Of a DNA stretch of 64,000 nucleotides, positions 53,125 to 64,000 are shown piece by piece. Numbering within the stretch: the first letter of the stretch is position 1; every line of letters starts with the position of its first letter. Both the position numbers and the translations under genes were made by a program. The stretch comes from Tetrahymena elliotti 4EA (taxonomy: Eukaryota; Ciliophora; Oligohymenophorea; Hymenostomatida; Tetrahymenidae), in contig JH720297.1 of the NCBI GenBank assembly GCA_000231825.2, positions 308,857 through 372,856 of the forward strand. Direction: 5' to 3'. The notes below the pieces were generated by a model. That model did not search any database, was not told where the DNA came from, and was given only the letters and a program-made list of their open reading frames with translations.

Positions 53125-56100
53125 ATGAGTAAAAAAGCTAATCAATAAGAAGTTAACCTAGAAAAGTAGCTACAAGAACTTTGGTTGAATTTAGACCATA
53201 GCAATATTTAAAATAAGAAGCATAGCGTTGCTGATATTTCTAATGTAAATAAAGATAGTATTTTAGGTTTAGATAATCATTCGTTATCTAAAAGCTTAGA
53301 TTTGCTTCCCAGATAAGCAAGTTATTAGAAAAGTAATTTGATAAATTAGCCTACATCATAATTGAAAGGAGACGAAGATGACGAGTAAATTTTTAGTCCT
53401 GTTTATGTGGATAATAAAACTGTCTTAGAGAAGTAATCAAAACTAAGCATTGATAATAAATATCCTTTCAAAACTGATAGGAAAACCAGCGGAACTAACC
53501 CAACTAGAAATGATGAAAGCTAATCTTATTAATTGCACACTGATAGATTGGATATAAATAAGTAATAAAAAGATATTAGAGTAAATGAGAAGTTTAAAAA
53601 ATATTTTAAATAAATAGCATAAATTTATAACCTTCATCCAGCAGGAAAGCATCAGCACTTATTGATACAGATTTAAATCAAACAAATAGAGAAGATTCTT
53701 ATATGACTAATAATATGCAAATTCTATTGAAATTCAACAATGTAAACAATAAAAACTCTTATTATAGTATTTATTGAGTGTATTTTTAAATACATAATAT
53801 AGATAGATTCCTTTTTACTAATCTTTTTTTATTAAATTTCTTTTTTTTGTTTTATGTAATTAGAATAAAGATAATACTCAAAGAAGCTAAGGCAACTCGA
53901 AGCCTTGGCAGAGCTAAAATTTTTCATAAGCAGTCCTTAATACCTCCTCACCTTAAGGAAAAGCATAAACTGGTTTGAGCTTAAATGATAATTGGAAGAA
54001 AGGTGCTTTCACGATATTAATGAGGATTGCTTAATTTCGTAAAATTATGTTGGTAAAAAGTGATAGCAAAAAATTTAAAAAGTTAAAGGAGATTGACTTT
54101 GCTATAATAGGTGATAAAGCTTCTGATTTCAAATATTACGTTTACAAAGGGTTCCTTGAATCTCAAGTAAATTATTTAATCACATTAAAAAAATAAATCA
54201 AAAAATACCACAAATGCTAAATTGAGAAGACAAACAAAATTAATGTTATTAATTTCACAACAGAAATCCTAATTAAAGATAGAAATAGCAGACATAAATC
54301 GACTAAATTTTTTTTAAAATACCAAATGAAGCAATTTTTTTTGCTTAAAATACAAATAAAACCTGATAAAATGAATTTTATTTTTTTTAAACTTAATCTA
54401 ATCAATAATTTAAAATATAATAGAGGCCCACCAAATTTTAGAAATGTATGTATCAGACAACAAAGATTGTTAAAAGTATTATTTTCTCTTTTTCAAATGC
54501 TGATTTTTTCCTTAAATTGATTGATTTTTTTATTAATTAAAAATCCAATTTTTTTCTATCTTTTCAAAAATTCTTTTTTAAATCATATCCACTTATAATA
54601 AAAATAGATTTTTTTTCTTCAGTTTCTGCAAAGCTTTCAATATCAGTTTTAAAGCCAGATTCTAATTTTAAAGTCATTTGGGATATTCTAATGCTAGTAC
54701 TTATCTGGGTAAATTTAATAATTTGGTAATTATTTGACCTTTTTGTATTAAGTTATAAAGTATATTAATTCCAATTTCCTCATTTAATTGAAATAGTCCT
54801 CTAATTTTTAGCTTTGAAGAATTTGAGATTCAAGACAAAATGAAATAATTGTAAATATTGATTTGTAATTACCTTTTTTTTTTACAATTTTTCTCTTAAA
54901 AATAGTATGGTTGTCACATGTTTCGCATTTGCTTCTGATATTATCGTGTAGATAAATACTGCATTTTTTCATTAGGGAATCATATAAACAAGCAGGCAAT
55001 AAATAATTGCTGAATATTTTTAATGTAAAATATTATTTTATTTGATTTATTTAAATAATTGATAAGCATATATTAATTAATAACAGAAAGCATGATCCCT
55101 GATATAGTTACACTATTCTGCTATATAAAAGGTGTTTTTACAGGAGATAAATATTTCTTACTTGCGATACTGCTAAAAATAGTAAAGGTATAAAGTACCA
55201 ATTTACATCTTTAATTTAATTTATATCAATTATTTAAAAAGGAAATAAAAATCTAAAGTAGTCTCTAAGAAATATTTTAGCCATCTGAAAAATTTATGTT
55301 GGCAAGTAGAGTATTAAATGTATTTCAATTAGTTTTTATTATTGCTCATTTTGCCTCTTGCATATTTAATTGGGTTGCTCAAATTTAATATGATGGAATT
55401 CCTTAAGATCAATGGGGAGATATTGAAACTTGGTTATCTGTAACTAGATTGATAAATGCAGATTGGTATAAAAGATACATAAACGGATTTTATTTTTCAA
55501 TGATCTCAATGTAAATTTTATCCTTGAATAAAATTGTGTGGTATTAAAAAATTATTACATAATTAATTAAGGATGACGATTGGCTATGGTGATATTACTC
55601 CAAAATCAATAAACGAAAAGATCTACACAATCTTTTGTAATTTATAAATTTATTATTGAGTTTACAGTTGTAAGAATTTCAGCTTAGTTAAGAAAGATCA
55701 TTCAAAACTTTTGCAGATTAATATGATTAAGAGCCTAATTTATAAATTCACCAACTTCAAATCAAAAAAACAAATAATTTACTCAAAAATGTGCTTTTAA
55801 AATAAGTTATCTATTAAAGTTAAGTTGATTTTTAAATAAAATAAAATGATATTTTTTAAGTTTACTTTAGATAATTGTAATTGCAAAAAATAAACATAAA
55901 TATTTTATAGAAAAAAAGAGTAAATTTTAAAAATTAATAATTCTTTTTTTAATAAAAAAGTTTGTGTTGTGTCTTGTGCCTCATTCGCTTACTCTATTAA
56001 CACAAGTAATAAAATATTTTAGCTGAAAAAAACAATTATTCACAATTTTATTATAGTAAGCTAGGTTATTACTGATGCAAAGAAAAAGTAAAAAAATTTC

Positions 56101-58664
56101 AAAGAGAGAATGAGAAGTTTGAATTTATTGATGCAAAACAGACAAATAGACAATCATTTGTAAATGAAAGTTAGAAAATATATTGAATACTTACAAGAAA
56201 CAAATGAAAATATGGGTAATGCTAGCAAGGACTTAGAAGTCCTTCCTACTTCAATTAAATAAGATGTATAGATAGATATGTATGGAAATCTTATTAAATA
56301 ATAGAAGTTGTTTTATTTAAATTTTTCTAAAGAAACTCTTGAAAAACTTGCTTTAGCTGTTAATGAAATTAATGCAGGGCCAGGAGAAGTTATTTATAAA
56401 GTAATTTTTTAAATAAAAGCAGTTTGAAAAATATTCTATTTTATATTAGCCTAATGATAATCCTGAATCACTTTACATAGTCTTAAGTGGTAGAATAGAA
56501 ATTTATATTTAAAGCTAAAAACTTAATGGTGTTGAAAATGAAACACATATTTCTTATATTGAGAAGGGCTGTGTTTTTGGAGCAGAGGAATTTTTTAATT
56601 AAAAACCAAGACAAAATGCTGCAAAGGCAACAGAACTTTCACAAATTATATAAATACACAGAAGTCAGCTAGAATCTGTACTCAAATCAAATGAAGACGA
56701 CTATGTAAAATAAAAATTTTTATAGCTTTTTCAAAATTAAAAATAATTAATTTTATTGCAAGGAACACTTTAAAATGTTAAGCGACATGGTAAAGTACTC
56801 TAACACAACAAGAGGATTGGGTATTCAGTGCCATTTTTGCAAAAATTTCTCTCATTCTTTTTCTGAATGCCCTAATGTTACCTATTCGAAAAGAAAAGAT
56901 TTGATAATAATGAAATTAAATATTTCTTAAGACCAACAAAGAGATTTTCATCCAAGGAAACTTGAAAAGTCTAAGAATACCTTATTATATTAAAATTTTT
57001 TGGTCAAAAGCATTAAGCTATTTATTGATTTAAGGAAATATGATGCTAAAGATACTGAAAATTAAGATGGAATGGTTTCTGGTGTTTCTGGTATTTTGAT
57101 TCAATTTTAACTTTTCTTATGATTAAAACATATTTAAATGATTAAAGATGAAGAAGGTGCTGCTGAAGACAATGAGATTGACTAAATTATAACAGAGTAT
57201 ACATAAAAAATGAAAGACACTCATAAAACAGAAGAGGATAGTGAGTTTGATGAGAGCGAATAGAAAAAATATGATGAAGTATTTAATAGTTAAAAATAAA
57301 AATAAGAGTAAGTCAGCTTAATTTTAGGAGATTAGTTTGGAAACAGTAACAATAGCAATAACAACAACATTAATAATAATAATTTAAGTGGAGATGAAAG
57401 AGAAATTAAAAAGGGGAACTCCAGATCTTCAAACACCAACAAGTAGAGTGAAGAGGTTCTATCTTCTCCTAATATAAACTCTCAAGTACCTAATTCATTA
57501 ACTTTTATTTAAAATAATTCACCTACATTCAATTAAAATGCTAATTAAGATAATTTTGTAAATGAAAATTCTTATACTCAATTACAACAATTTTAACTTT
57601 CATCTAACTCACAACTTGCAGTTCCTTAATAATTCCCTGAAAAAGACAAGGAAAGGCACTCTTCTGTATCTAAAATGTATCCTTAAGAAATAAAGTTGTT
57701 TCCTTTATTTTCTAACCAAACACAGGAAACAAGAATGACTAGATAAACATCTATGGATTTTTCAATTTAAAATTAAATGACTAACTTATATCCATAAAAG
57801 CAAATCTAAAATGGCCCTTAAGATTTCAAAACACCAAAATAATCTTCTGTTACTTATGGTTAATACTATTAGAACTAGTAATCAAATATGCTACACAGTA
57901 GCAGCTAAACCTCTCAGAATCTGGGTTTATAAACTTTTAATCAGCAAATATAACCATTATCACCATAATTAGTAAGTGAAATTCATAAATAAAAGTAATA
58001 GAATTAAGATGTAAGCTTTCTGAAATTAAATACTGTAGTTAGTAACTTAAATACTATAGGGGGTAAAATTGAGTCAAAGTATACTTAGAATGTAGGTTCA
58101 TAATTAACTTTATATGACAATACAAAATCAGGAAGCTAAAGCTATAATTAACTTTCCTTTAATACTAAATTCGGTACAGATGCTAAAGGCGTTTAAAGCA
58201 TAAATGGAAAAGATATTGTTTCAAGTATTAACTAAAATTTTAATAACCTAGAATCTAAAAATTAAAATTATCAATAATCTCGTAATGTTTAGCTAGAAAA
58301 CTCTATTGAAATTCATTCAATCAGAGAAATAAAAGCTCTTAATAATTGGGAAAGTGAAACATTAAAAAGATTTGATCGCTATAAAATTTTCAAAAAGTAT
58401 TTCCCCTAGTAAAATGTTAATAAAATATTAGAAGCCTTTAACCTAAAATCTAGACGTAGCTCAACCAAAAAGGCACAAAGAAAAAAATTGACTATGTTAA
58501 AGAAATACGATATTCTATTAAAGTCATTCCATGCAAGCGAATTCTCACCTAGAAAAAGTGTACAAAGCAAAAACTTATTTTTAGTAAATTAGAATTCAGA
58601 CTACTTGAAAAGATTAGCAGCATAGCCTTGCTCTTCTAAAACAGATTTCCAAAAAGAAGATTGA
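53125..58664 (+). CDS. CNBD K+ channel with CCHC zinc knuckle, tandem copy 2
   Basis: Tandem paralogue of 45963-51818. MSKKANQQEVNLEKQ starts at 53125. The N-terminal region is spliced (introns about 53562-53617 and 53751-53862). After EIDFAIIGDKASDFKYYVYK comes a 467-nt intron, then S1 (FKVIWDILMLVLIW). S2 is FAFASDIIVQINTAFF; S3/S4 starts MIPDIVTLFCYIKG. The filter TIGYGDITPKS has GYGD at 55582-55593, with an intron just before it, as in copy 1. The CNBD spans about 56270-56710 (GPGEVIYK, YIEKGCVFGAEEFFNQKPRQ). A CCHC knuckle sits at 56829-56870 after RGLGIQ. A Gln/Asn/Ser-rich tail ends with the conserved block IEIHSIREIKALNNWE at 58305-58435. Stop TGA 58662-58664. No disabling change is visible, so it should be functional. 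Shared intron positions show that the two arose by tandem duplication. Confidence 0.86.
56829..56870 (+). other. CCHC zinc knuckle encoded in K+ channel copy 2
   Basis: The frame gives CHFCKNFSHSFSEC, C-x2-C-x4-H-x4-C, followed by PNV, at the same distance after the CNBD as in copy 1. Confidence 0.88.
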
Positions 58665-59754
58665 AAAAATAATTTGTATTTAAATTTTTTAGTCATTAAC
58701 TAACATTAGAAAATTAAATATTTTAATAATTTTAAATCATTTGTTTGATTGAAAAATGTAACAAATATTTTATTCATCAAACAATTAATTATTTTATTTA
58801 GTAAAATTTTATTTATTTTAATTCATTGTAACAAACTTTTAAAAAAATTACATACAGTTACATTCACTCTTATTTAACATTTTGGGTATTATTTTCATTT
58901 AAAAAAATAAATAAATTTAAAAACTAGAAATGTTAATTACAATATTTATTAATTCTATCTCCTCAAAATTTAATTTAATTTTAGATATGTAAGTAGGGTA
59001 GCTATATTAAATGGATACTTAAAAGATATAACATACATTTCTTAAAATTTAGAATTTGGAGTTTTTGAAAAAAAAAACTCCTCATTTTAAAATTAAAACC
59101 TCAAAAGTTAGAATCATATGAGGATTTAATTTAAATAATTTTTACATATTTTAATAATACTAAATTTTAAGTCCTAACTTTAACTAAAATTAAGATTAAA
59201 TTAAGTCCTATCATTCAGCTTAAAATTAAAAAATATGTCAAAAGAGAAGTAAATATTTCTTAAGTTATCCTTCTTTTAAATCAATTTTTAAGATTAAAAT
59301 ATTTATGAAAGTAAAATTTAAGACTTATTTTGGTAAAAACTACTTTTAAAATATTAAAAATATTTTCAGATAAATTAATAAAGCCTTGTCTTTAAATATA
59401 ATATTAAAATCCATATTTTTACTCTTTTCCAAATAGATACCTTTCACTAATCTTCTTTAGATTTAGTTGAGAACAAAATTTATTAAAAAATCAATTTATT
59501 TGAAAACTAATTTTAATTTGTTATGAATTTTAAAAAATAAAAAGCAAATAAAATTAAAATTACTATTTTAAAAATTTATGTATCAAACTTTTTTTAATAT
59601 TTTTGATAAATTTATATCTTTTTTCAAAAGGAGTTAATTTTTTTATTAATTTGTTAGATTTTTTGCAGATATTTTTTTGATCTTTCTAATTTTTAATTAA
59701 AGATTTCTACCCTTTAAAATCATTAGATTATTCTAGACTCAAAGCATTAAAAAA
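58665..59754. other. Intergenic, AT-rich
   Basis: Between K+ channel copy 2 and the TPR gene, containing the promoter of the latter. Nothing else is recognisable. Confidence 0.6.
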
Positions 59755-61086
59755 ATGAGTAGTAAATCCAAGAAACATAGCAAATAAATTAACTAGGAAG
59801 TTAGAAACATGTTCTAGACAGGCTGTGAGCTTCTTAAAGCTGGATAAGCTGTTTAGGCAATAAATGTTTTTAATTAAGTTCTTCTTCATGAACCTTAATA
59901 CTAAGCAGTTTATAATAATTTAGGACTTGCTTGCTTACATATTAAGTAATACAAAGAAGCCATTCAGCATTTAGAAGAGGCTATTAGATTAAATAAATTA
60001 GATTATGGTGCATAAAATAATCTTGGTTTAGCTTATGCAAGCAGCGGAGATCTTGAAAAAGCTCTAAATATTTTTGAAGAGCTGATAAAGAAGGATCCAA
60101 CTAATTTAGAAGTATTCTTTAACAAAGCTGCTGCATTGATGGAAAATAAGAAGTTTGATGGAGCTATCTTAATTTTATTAGATTTAATTAGTAAAAATTA
60201 TGAAAAGGCATACTTCAAAATTGCTGATTGTTTCATTGCTATTGATAAAAGAGATGAAGCTATAAAGTTTTTGCACAAATATTAAGAACTTAATGGCACT
60301 GATTCTTAAAAGGTATATTTGCTAGGAGAAAAGGCAATAGATATTTAAGAGATAGATTATGCTGTAGAATGCTTTGAAAAAACAATTTAACTTGATCCCA
60401 AGCATCAAAATGCCTGTCTGTTTTTGGGTATGACTTATTATAATAAAAAATAGTATGAAAAATCTGTACATTACTATTTGAAAACTTCTGAGATTAATCC
60501 TAAGAATTTCACATGCTTAAATGGTTTAGGAATTGTTTACTTAGAAACAAAAGACTATGAAAAGGCTTTATATTATTTTGAATAGTCTTGCTAGCTTGAA
60601 TCTAGGTTTGTCCCTGCTTTATTCCACAAAGGGTATACTTATTTCAAAATGGGTAAAGAAGATGAAGCTCTTAAAATATTTAACTAAGTTATTTTGATGG
60701 ATAAAAGCTATCCTGATGTTTTCTTTTTAAAGGCCTAGGTATGCTAAAAATAGAATAAATTGAATTAAGCCTTAGATAACTATAATTTTGATTTAAAGTA
60801 TAATAATGACTCTGCATAATCTAAACTAGGAAAAGCTAGAATATTCATCATTCAAAACACGGAAGAAAGCATAAAGTAAGCTGGAGAGCTCATAGAAAAC
60901 GTATTAGAAAAGAACAAAAATAATGGACTAGCAATTGCAACAAAAGCTCTTTTAATAGCTAAATAAGATAGCAAAAATAAGGAATAAGCAAAGGAATTGC
61001 TAAATTAAGCAATTGAATTGAAAGACAAGGATACTGAAGAGTACATTGAACAAATATCTAAAGAGTTAGAATTATTGTTAAACTGA
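59755..61086 (+). CDS. Tetratricopeptide-repeat protein
   Basis: Intronless, 443 residues, ATG 59755 to TGA 61084-61086. Nearly the whole length is a run of about nine TPR units of 34 residues, for example AVYNNLGLACLHIKQYKEA, GAQNNLGLAYASSGDLEKA, VFFNKAAALMENKKFDGA, ACLFLGMTYYNKKQYEKS and ALFHKGYTYFKMGKEDEA. TPR superhelices bind peptide ligands and scaffold complexes. No other domain, signal peptide or TM helix is seen. A short basic N-terminus (MSSKSKKHSKQ) precedes the repeats. In ciliates many such proteins serve ciliary or cell-cycle complexes, but nothing here points to one. Codon use is somewhat richer in G/C-ending codons than the neighbouring channels. Confidence 0.9.
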
Positions 61087-62911
61087 AAAATGATCATAAA
61101 ATTTTAATTTAATTCAAATGAAATTATTAATTTGTAAAAAAACTTTTATTTTTTTTATAATATTAAATTGATTCAAATCCAAGCAATTTTTCTTTTTAAT
61201 TTTTAGTTTCTATTGTAGAAAACAAATTTCTTTTTTCTATCATTGCAAATCAAGTTATTTCGAAATCAAATCGAAATGAAGAAAGAGCAAAATCATACAT
61301 TTTTAAAGCAGCTACATGATAATCAAAGATAAACAAAGAGATCTCATAATCAATCAAATAATTGTCATTCTAAAAAGAATGAAGACAAAAGAAAGGGAAA
61401 ATTGAGTAAATAGATAAATAAATGAAAAATGAATGAATGAGAGTCAGAGTTTGATTAAGAATTACAATTCATAATTCTATTATTTTAATATATTTACACA
61501 TATAAAATTGTATGAAATTAAGTAAATCTCTTCAATATGAAGAGACTTTTAAAACACGAGTTGCTATAATACATAATTTATTTATCTTTTTATTAAAAAA
61601 TAATTAGGTTCTTTTTATAAAAGTGCGATTTGGTTTGAATAAATTCATTAAGTTTTGTTATAAATCCTTCTCAATCAAGAAGAATGAATAATAAAAATTA
61701 TTGTTATAACACTAACTTTTTAGTGATTCAATATTCAATGAGATGCCCGTATGCATGTGCATACAGTGAATTCAAAGGTATTCTCTTCAATTAACAACAA
61801 ACAAGTAGCTGTTTTCACTGAAGCTGAAACCTGATTTTGATGAGACAAAGATAGACTAAAGTAATAAACTTCGATTAAAATACAAGTTGAATTGAGGATA
61901 AATGACTCTTTTGTGCTAAATAGCAGATAGTACGCTACCTTTCTATAGTTCCCTACGATTTCTATAAATAGTTTGTCTTGTTTTATAGAATAAATTCCTC
62001 AGGCAGGCTGACGCATTAAGTATATATAGCAGTAATCGGTTACATATCTATCTATTATTATTTTTAAGATAAACGAAGATAATAGACAGTAACTTAATCA
62101 TAAAATAGATTATTTGATAGATAGTAACTTTGAAAATCAAGTGATCTTGCTCAAACTACTTTCTCAACTATAAATTTTCCTTGCTTTTTAATAAGCAGAT
62201 TTTCCTGTCAAGTTAGTTAGTTGTTTATTTATGCTTTTAATTTAAAAGAATTCAAACTTGATGAAAAATCCATTGCTTAAATTTCAATTATCATAATATA
62301 AAGAGTAGCAGATTATTGAGAAAGAGTAGGCTGTATACAATTTGCTTGAGATCGCTTGCTATAGGATAGGTTGCTGCAGGTAGTGAAAAGTAAAGAGCTT
62401 TAAGAAGATTATAAATAGGATGAAAATCGCTCTTATTTTTGTATGTGTTCCAAAGAAAAACAAGTTTCTTCATTAAATGATAATAAATAAAGCTAGGTTA
62501 ATTACTATAATTGATAGGAATTTAAAGTTTTTTTACTAAAGTTTTGTCTTCATATCATTTCATAGATTATCAAAATTGTATGAAAATCAGGATTGATTGA
62601 TTGTTTGTTTGTTTGAGTGTTTGTTTTATTGAATGAGTTTCTTAAGTTAGTTAGTTAATGAGAATACGCAGTATATTAATTTGTACATTTATTAAGAAAA
62701 GATGATTAAGAAATTGAGAGATTAATTTATATATATAGTATAAGTTAATGGAAGTTGTTTGTTTGATTTATTTATGTATTGATTGTTATTGTTGAGATAG
62801 TTTTATTGGTTTAGAAATTTGTTAATGCATTTAGTTAAATAATAATGTATTAGAGTTGGTTGAGTGATTGATTGATTGATTAGGTTATTAAGTTAGTAAG
62901 AATCACCTCTC
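61087..62911. other. Convergent intergenic region with simple repeats
   Basis: Between the 3' ends of the TPR gene (plus) and the small gene at 62912 (minus). The part at 61740-62600 is less A/T-biased than other spacers. It has a 60-codon open frame on the minus strand (62291-62473) with no supporting family. Tetranucleotide runs (ATTG, GTTA, GTTT) occur at 62610-62890. It may be a long 3' untranslated region or hold a non-coding RNA; I cannot tell. Confidence 0.45.
61749..61764. repeat. Short palindrome
   Basis: GTATGCA and TGCATAC form perfect 7-bp arms around TG. It could be a dimeric protein-binding site or a small hairpin. It stands alone in an intergenic region. Confidence 0.6.
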
Positions 62912-63238
62912 TCAGTTAGAGAAGGAGTTTCCAGGGAAGTTAGCGAAGTCTTCTTCGAGTTGTTAAAGTAAGAGGTTGTTATCAATGAAAAGTTCATCAG
63001 CTTTGCATCCATCGAATCTGTTAATTTCGTTTTCAAGTTAATTCATGGAATCAGCTCTAAGACGGTTGATTTCTTCCATGTCGAAAGGTTGAGATTCGGG
63101 GGAGCTGAAGAGCTTCTTGCAAGGGCTTGAAAAGTTAGAGAAGATGCTGATGTTGTTATCAAAGCTCAATTGAGAGTTATTTGACAAGGCGGGGGAGAAA
63201 CTACCGAAGCTGGAGTTGACATCAGAGTTGCAGCTCAT
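62912..63238 (-). CDS. Small Ser/Asn/Phe-rich protein, probably highly expressed
   Basis: One exon, ATG 63238 to TGA 62912-62914, 108 residues. I do not recognise the family. The N-terminal half is rich in Ser, Asn and Phe (SSFGSFSPALSNNSQLSF, then FSNFSSPCKKLFSSPE). The C-terminal half is acidic and amphipathic (MEEINRLRADSMNQLENEIN, then LLLQQLEEDFANFPGN) and probably helical. Codon use differs sharply from all other genes here: AAC, TTC, CTC, TCC and GAC dominate, with only two TAA glutamine codons. In Tetrahymena this bias marks abundant transcripts such as ribosomal and histone genes. SP dipeptides (three) could be phosphorylation sites. No signal peptide or TM helix. Confidence 0.78.
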
Positions 63239-64000
63239 CTTGACGGGTTAGGGTGAGTATAATTTATGGTTTAAACTCTTTTTAGAAGAGGAAGAAGAAG
63301 AAGAGAAGTTAACGCAGTTCATTTATTTATTAATTTTTATGTCTTTAAATTCCTTTTAAAAAAACTAGAGGAATAATAAATCAAGTATTTTATTATTTTT
63401 TTTTTTTATTAATTTATGAAGTAAAATTGATTAATAAATTTTTTATCTTTCTCATCAACCTACTATTTAATAATTTTTTCCCTCCCCTCTTTTCGAATGC
63501 AATCTTCTTTTTAATATAATAAAAGAGAGAGATTGACTAATAAATAGATGAAAGAGATTCATATTTTTATAAGGTGAAAATAGGAAGAAATTTTACTAAC
63601 TAAAAGCTTAACAAATGACCTTTTAAAAATATATGTATGTATGCATATAGATATATGTTATCAAGTAAAATAAAGGCAAAAAAAAACAAAAATAGAATGC
63701 AAAATGCTTGCAAAATTTAATTTGTCAGCTCTTTTTTTATTTCTGTCATTCTATCACTCTTTTTTTTTTGATTCTATCCCCACCCTGTTCATTTGTTTCA
63801 TTAGTAGCTCCTTTCAAGTTCATAAAATATGTATTATCTAATTGTAAAATTATCAAATCACTAATTAAAATATAAATTTCGTAAATCAAGCTTTGATTAT
63901 TTTCCATCTTTCTTTCTCCCCAGCAGCTCGTTCTTCTCTTCTTTTTATTCCACTAATCAAAATGAATAAGTCTAATTTATTTATTTATTCGCTTAATCAA
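63239..64000. other. Upstream region of the small highly expressed gene
   Basis: Promoter and 5' untranslated region of the minus-strand gene at 62912-63238. A GAA-rich tract lies at 63283-63307 (CTTCTT on the transcript). GGGTTAGGG occurs at 63245-63253, seven bases before the ATG. TATG/CATA microsatellite-like DNA is near 63630-63655. No other gene is seen up to the right edge. Confidence 0.55.

Noticed and set aside
53592..53617. An apparent 26-nt intron in K+ channel copy 2
   Set aside because: A donor at 53562 with the same acceptor gives a normal 56-nt intron in the right phase.
54808..54999. Minus-strand open frame with Cys pairs resembling a zinc finger
   Set aside because: It is antisense to the S2 exon of K+ channel copy 2, which aligns with copy 1.
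1..64000. tRNA, rRNA, CRISPR array, telomere repeats
   Set aside because: No T-loop consensus with matching stems, no rRNA-like GC-rich block, no spaced repeats, and no G4T2 arrays were seen.

Overview
The window reads as macronuclear-type DNA of an oligohymenophorean ciliate, most likely Tetrahymena or a close relative. It is extremely AT-rich. Every convincing coding stretch is full of in-frame TAA and TAG at glutamine-like positions and ends only at TGA. Genes are broken by AT-rich GT..AG introns of mostly 46-210 nt. Because TAA and TAG are sense codons here, gene models must be read with TGA as the only stop; all models below were read by eye this way, so exon edges are approximate unless stated.

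Layout, left to right. (1) 1-5308, minus: a voltage-gated-type K+ channel with a cyclic-nucleotide-binding domain and a C-terminal CCHC zinc knuckle, running off the left edge. (2) 6945-9998, plus: the large subunit of chromatin assembly factor 1 (CAF-1), intronless, with an E2F-like site upstream. (3) about 10663-18191, plus: a very large polytopic membrane protein with a cytosolic PAS domain. (4) 18404-20564, plus: Ku80. (5) 20655-23309, plus: a piggyBac-family transposase with all three catalytic Asp and the C-terminal Cys-rich domain. (6) 23901-27561, plus: a clathrin-adaptor-like protein with a VHS/ENTH-like N-terminus and an AP-2 alpha-like appendage at the C-terminus. (7) 28331-44444, minus: three paralogues of a ciliate multi-copy membrane protein family, with an EamA/DMT transporter between the first and second. 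(8) 45963-51818 and 53125-58664, plus: two tandem K+ channels of the same architecture as gene 1. (9) 59755-61086, plus: a TPR protein. (10) 62912-63238, minus: a 108-residue protein with the codon bias of a highly expressed gene.

How the genes relate. Ku80 and the piggyBac transposase sit head-to-tail with about 90 bp between them. In ciliates, domesticated piggyBac transposases cut the internal eliminated sequences and Ku is needed in the repair of those breaks, so the pair suggests linked roles in programmed genome rearrangement. CAF-1, a replication- and repair-coupled nucleosome assembly factor, lies nearby, with only the PAS gene between. The three K+ channels share pore, CNBD and zinc knuckle; two are clear tandem duplicates. 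The three membrane paralogues form a second local expansion. Intergenic stretches are 0.6-1.8 kb of nearly pure A/T. No tRNA, rRNA, CRISPR array or telomere was seen.
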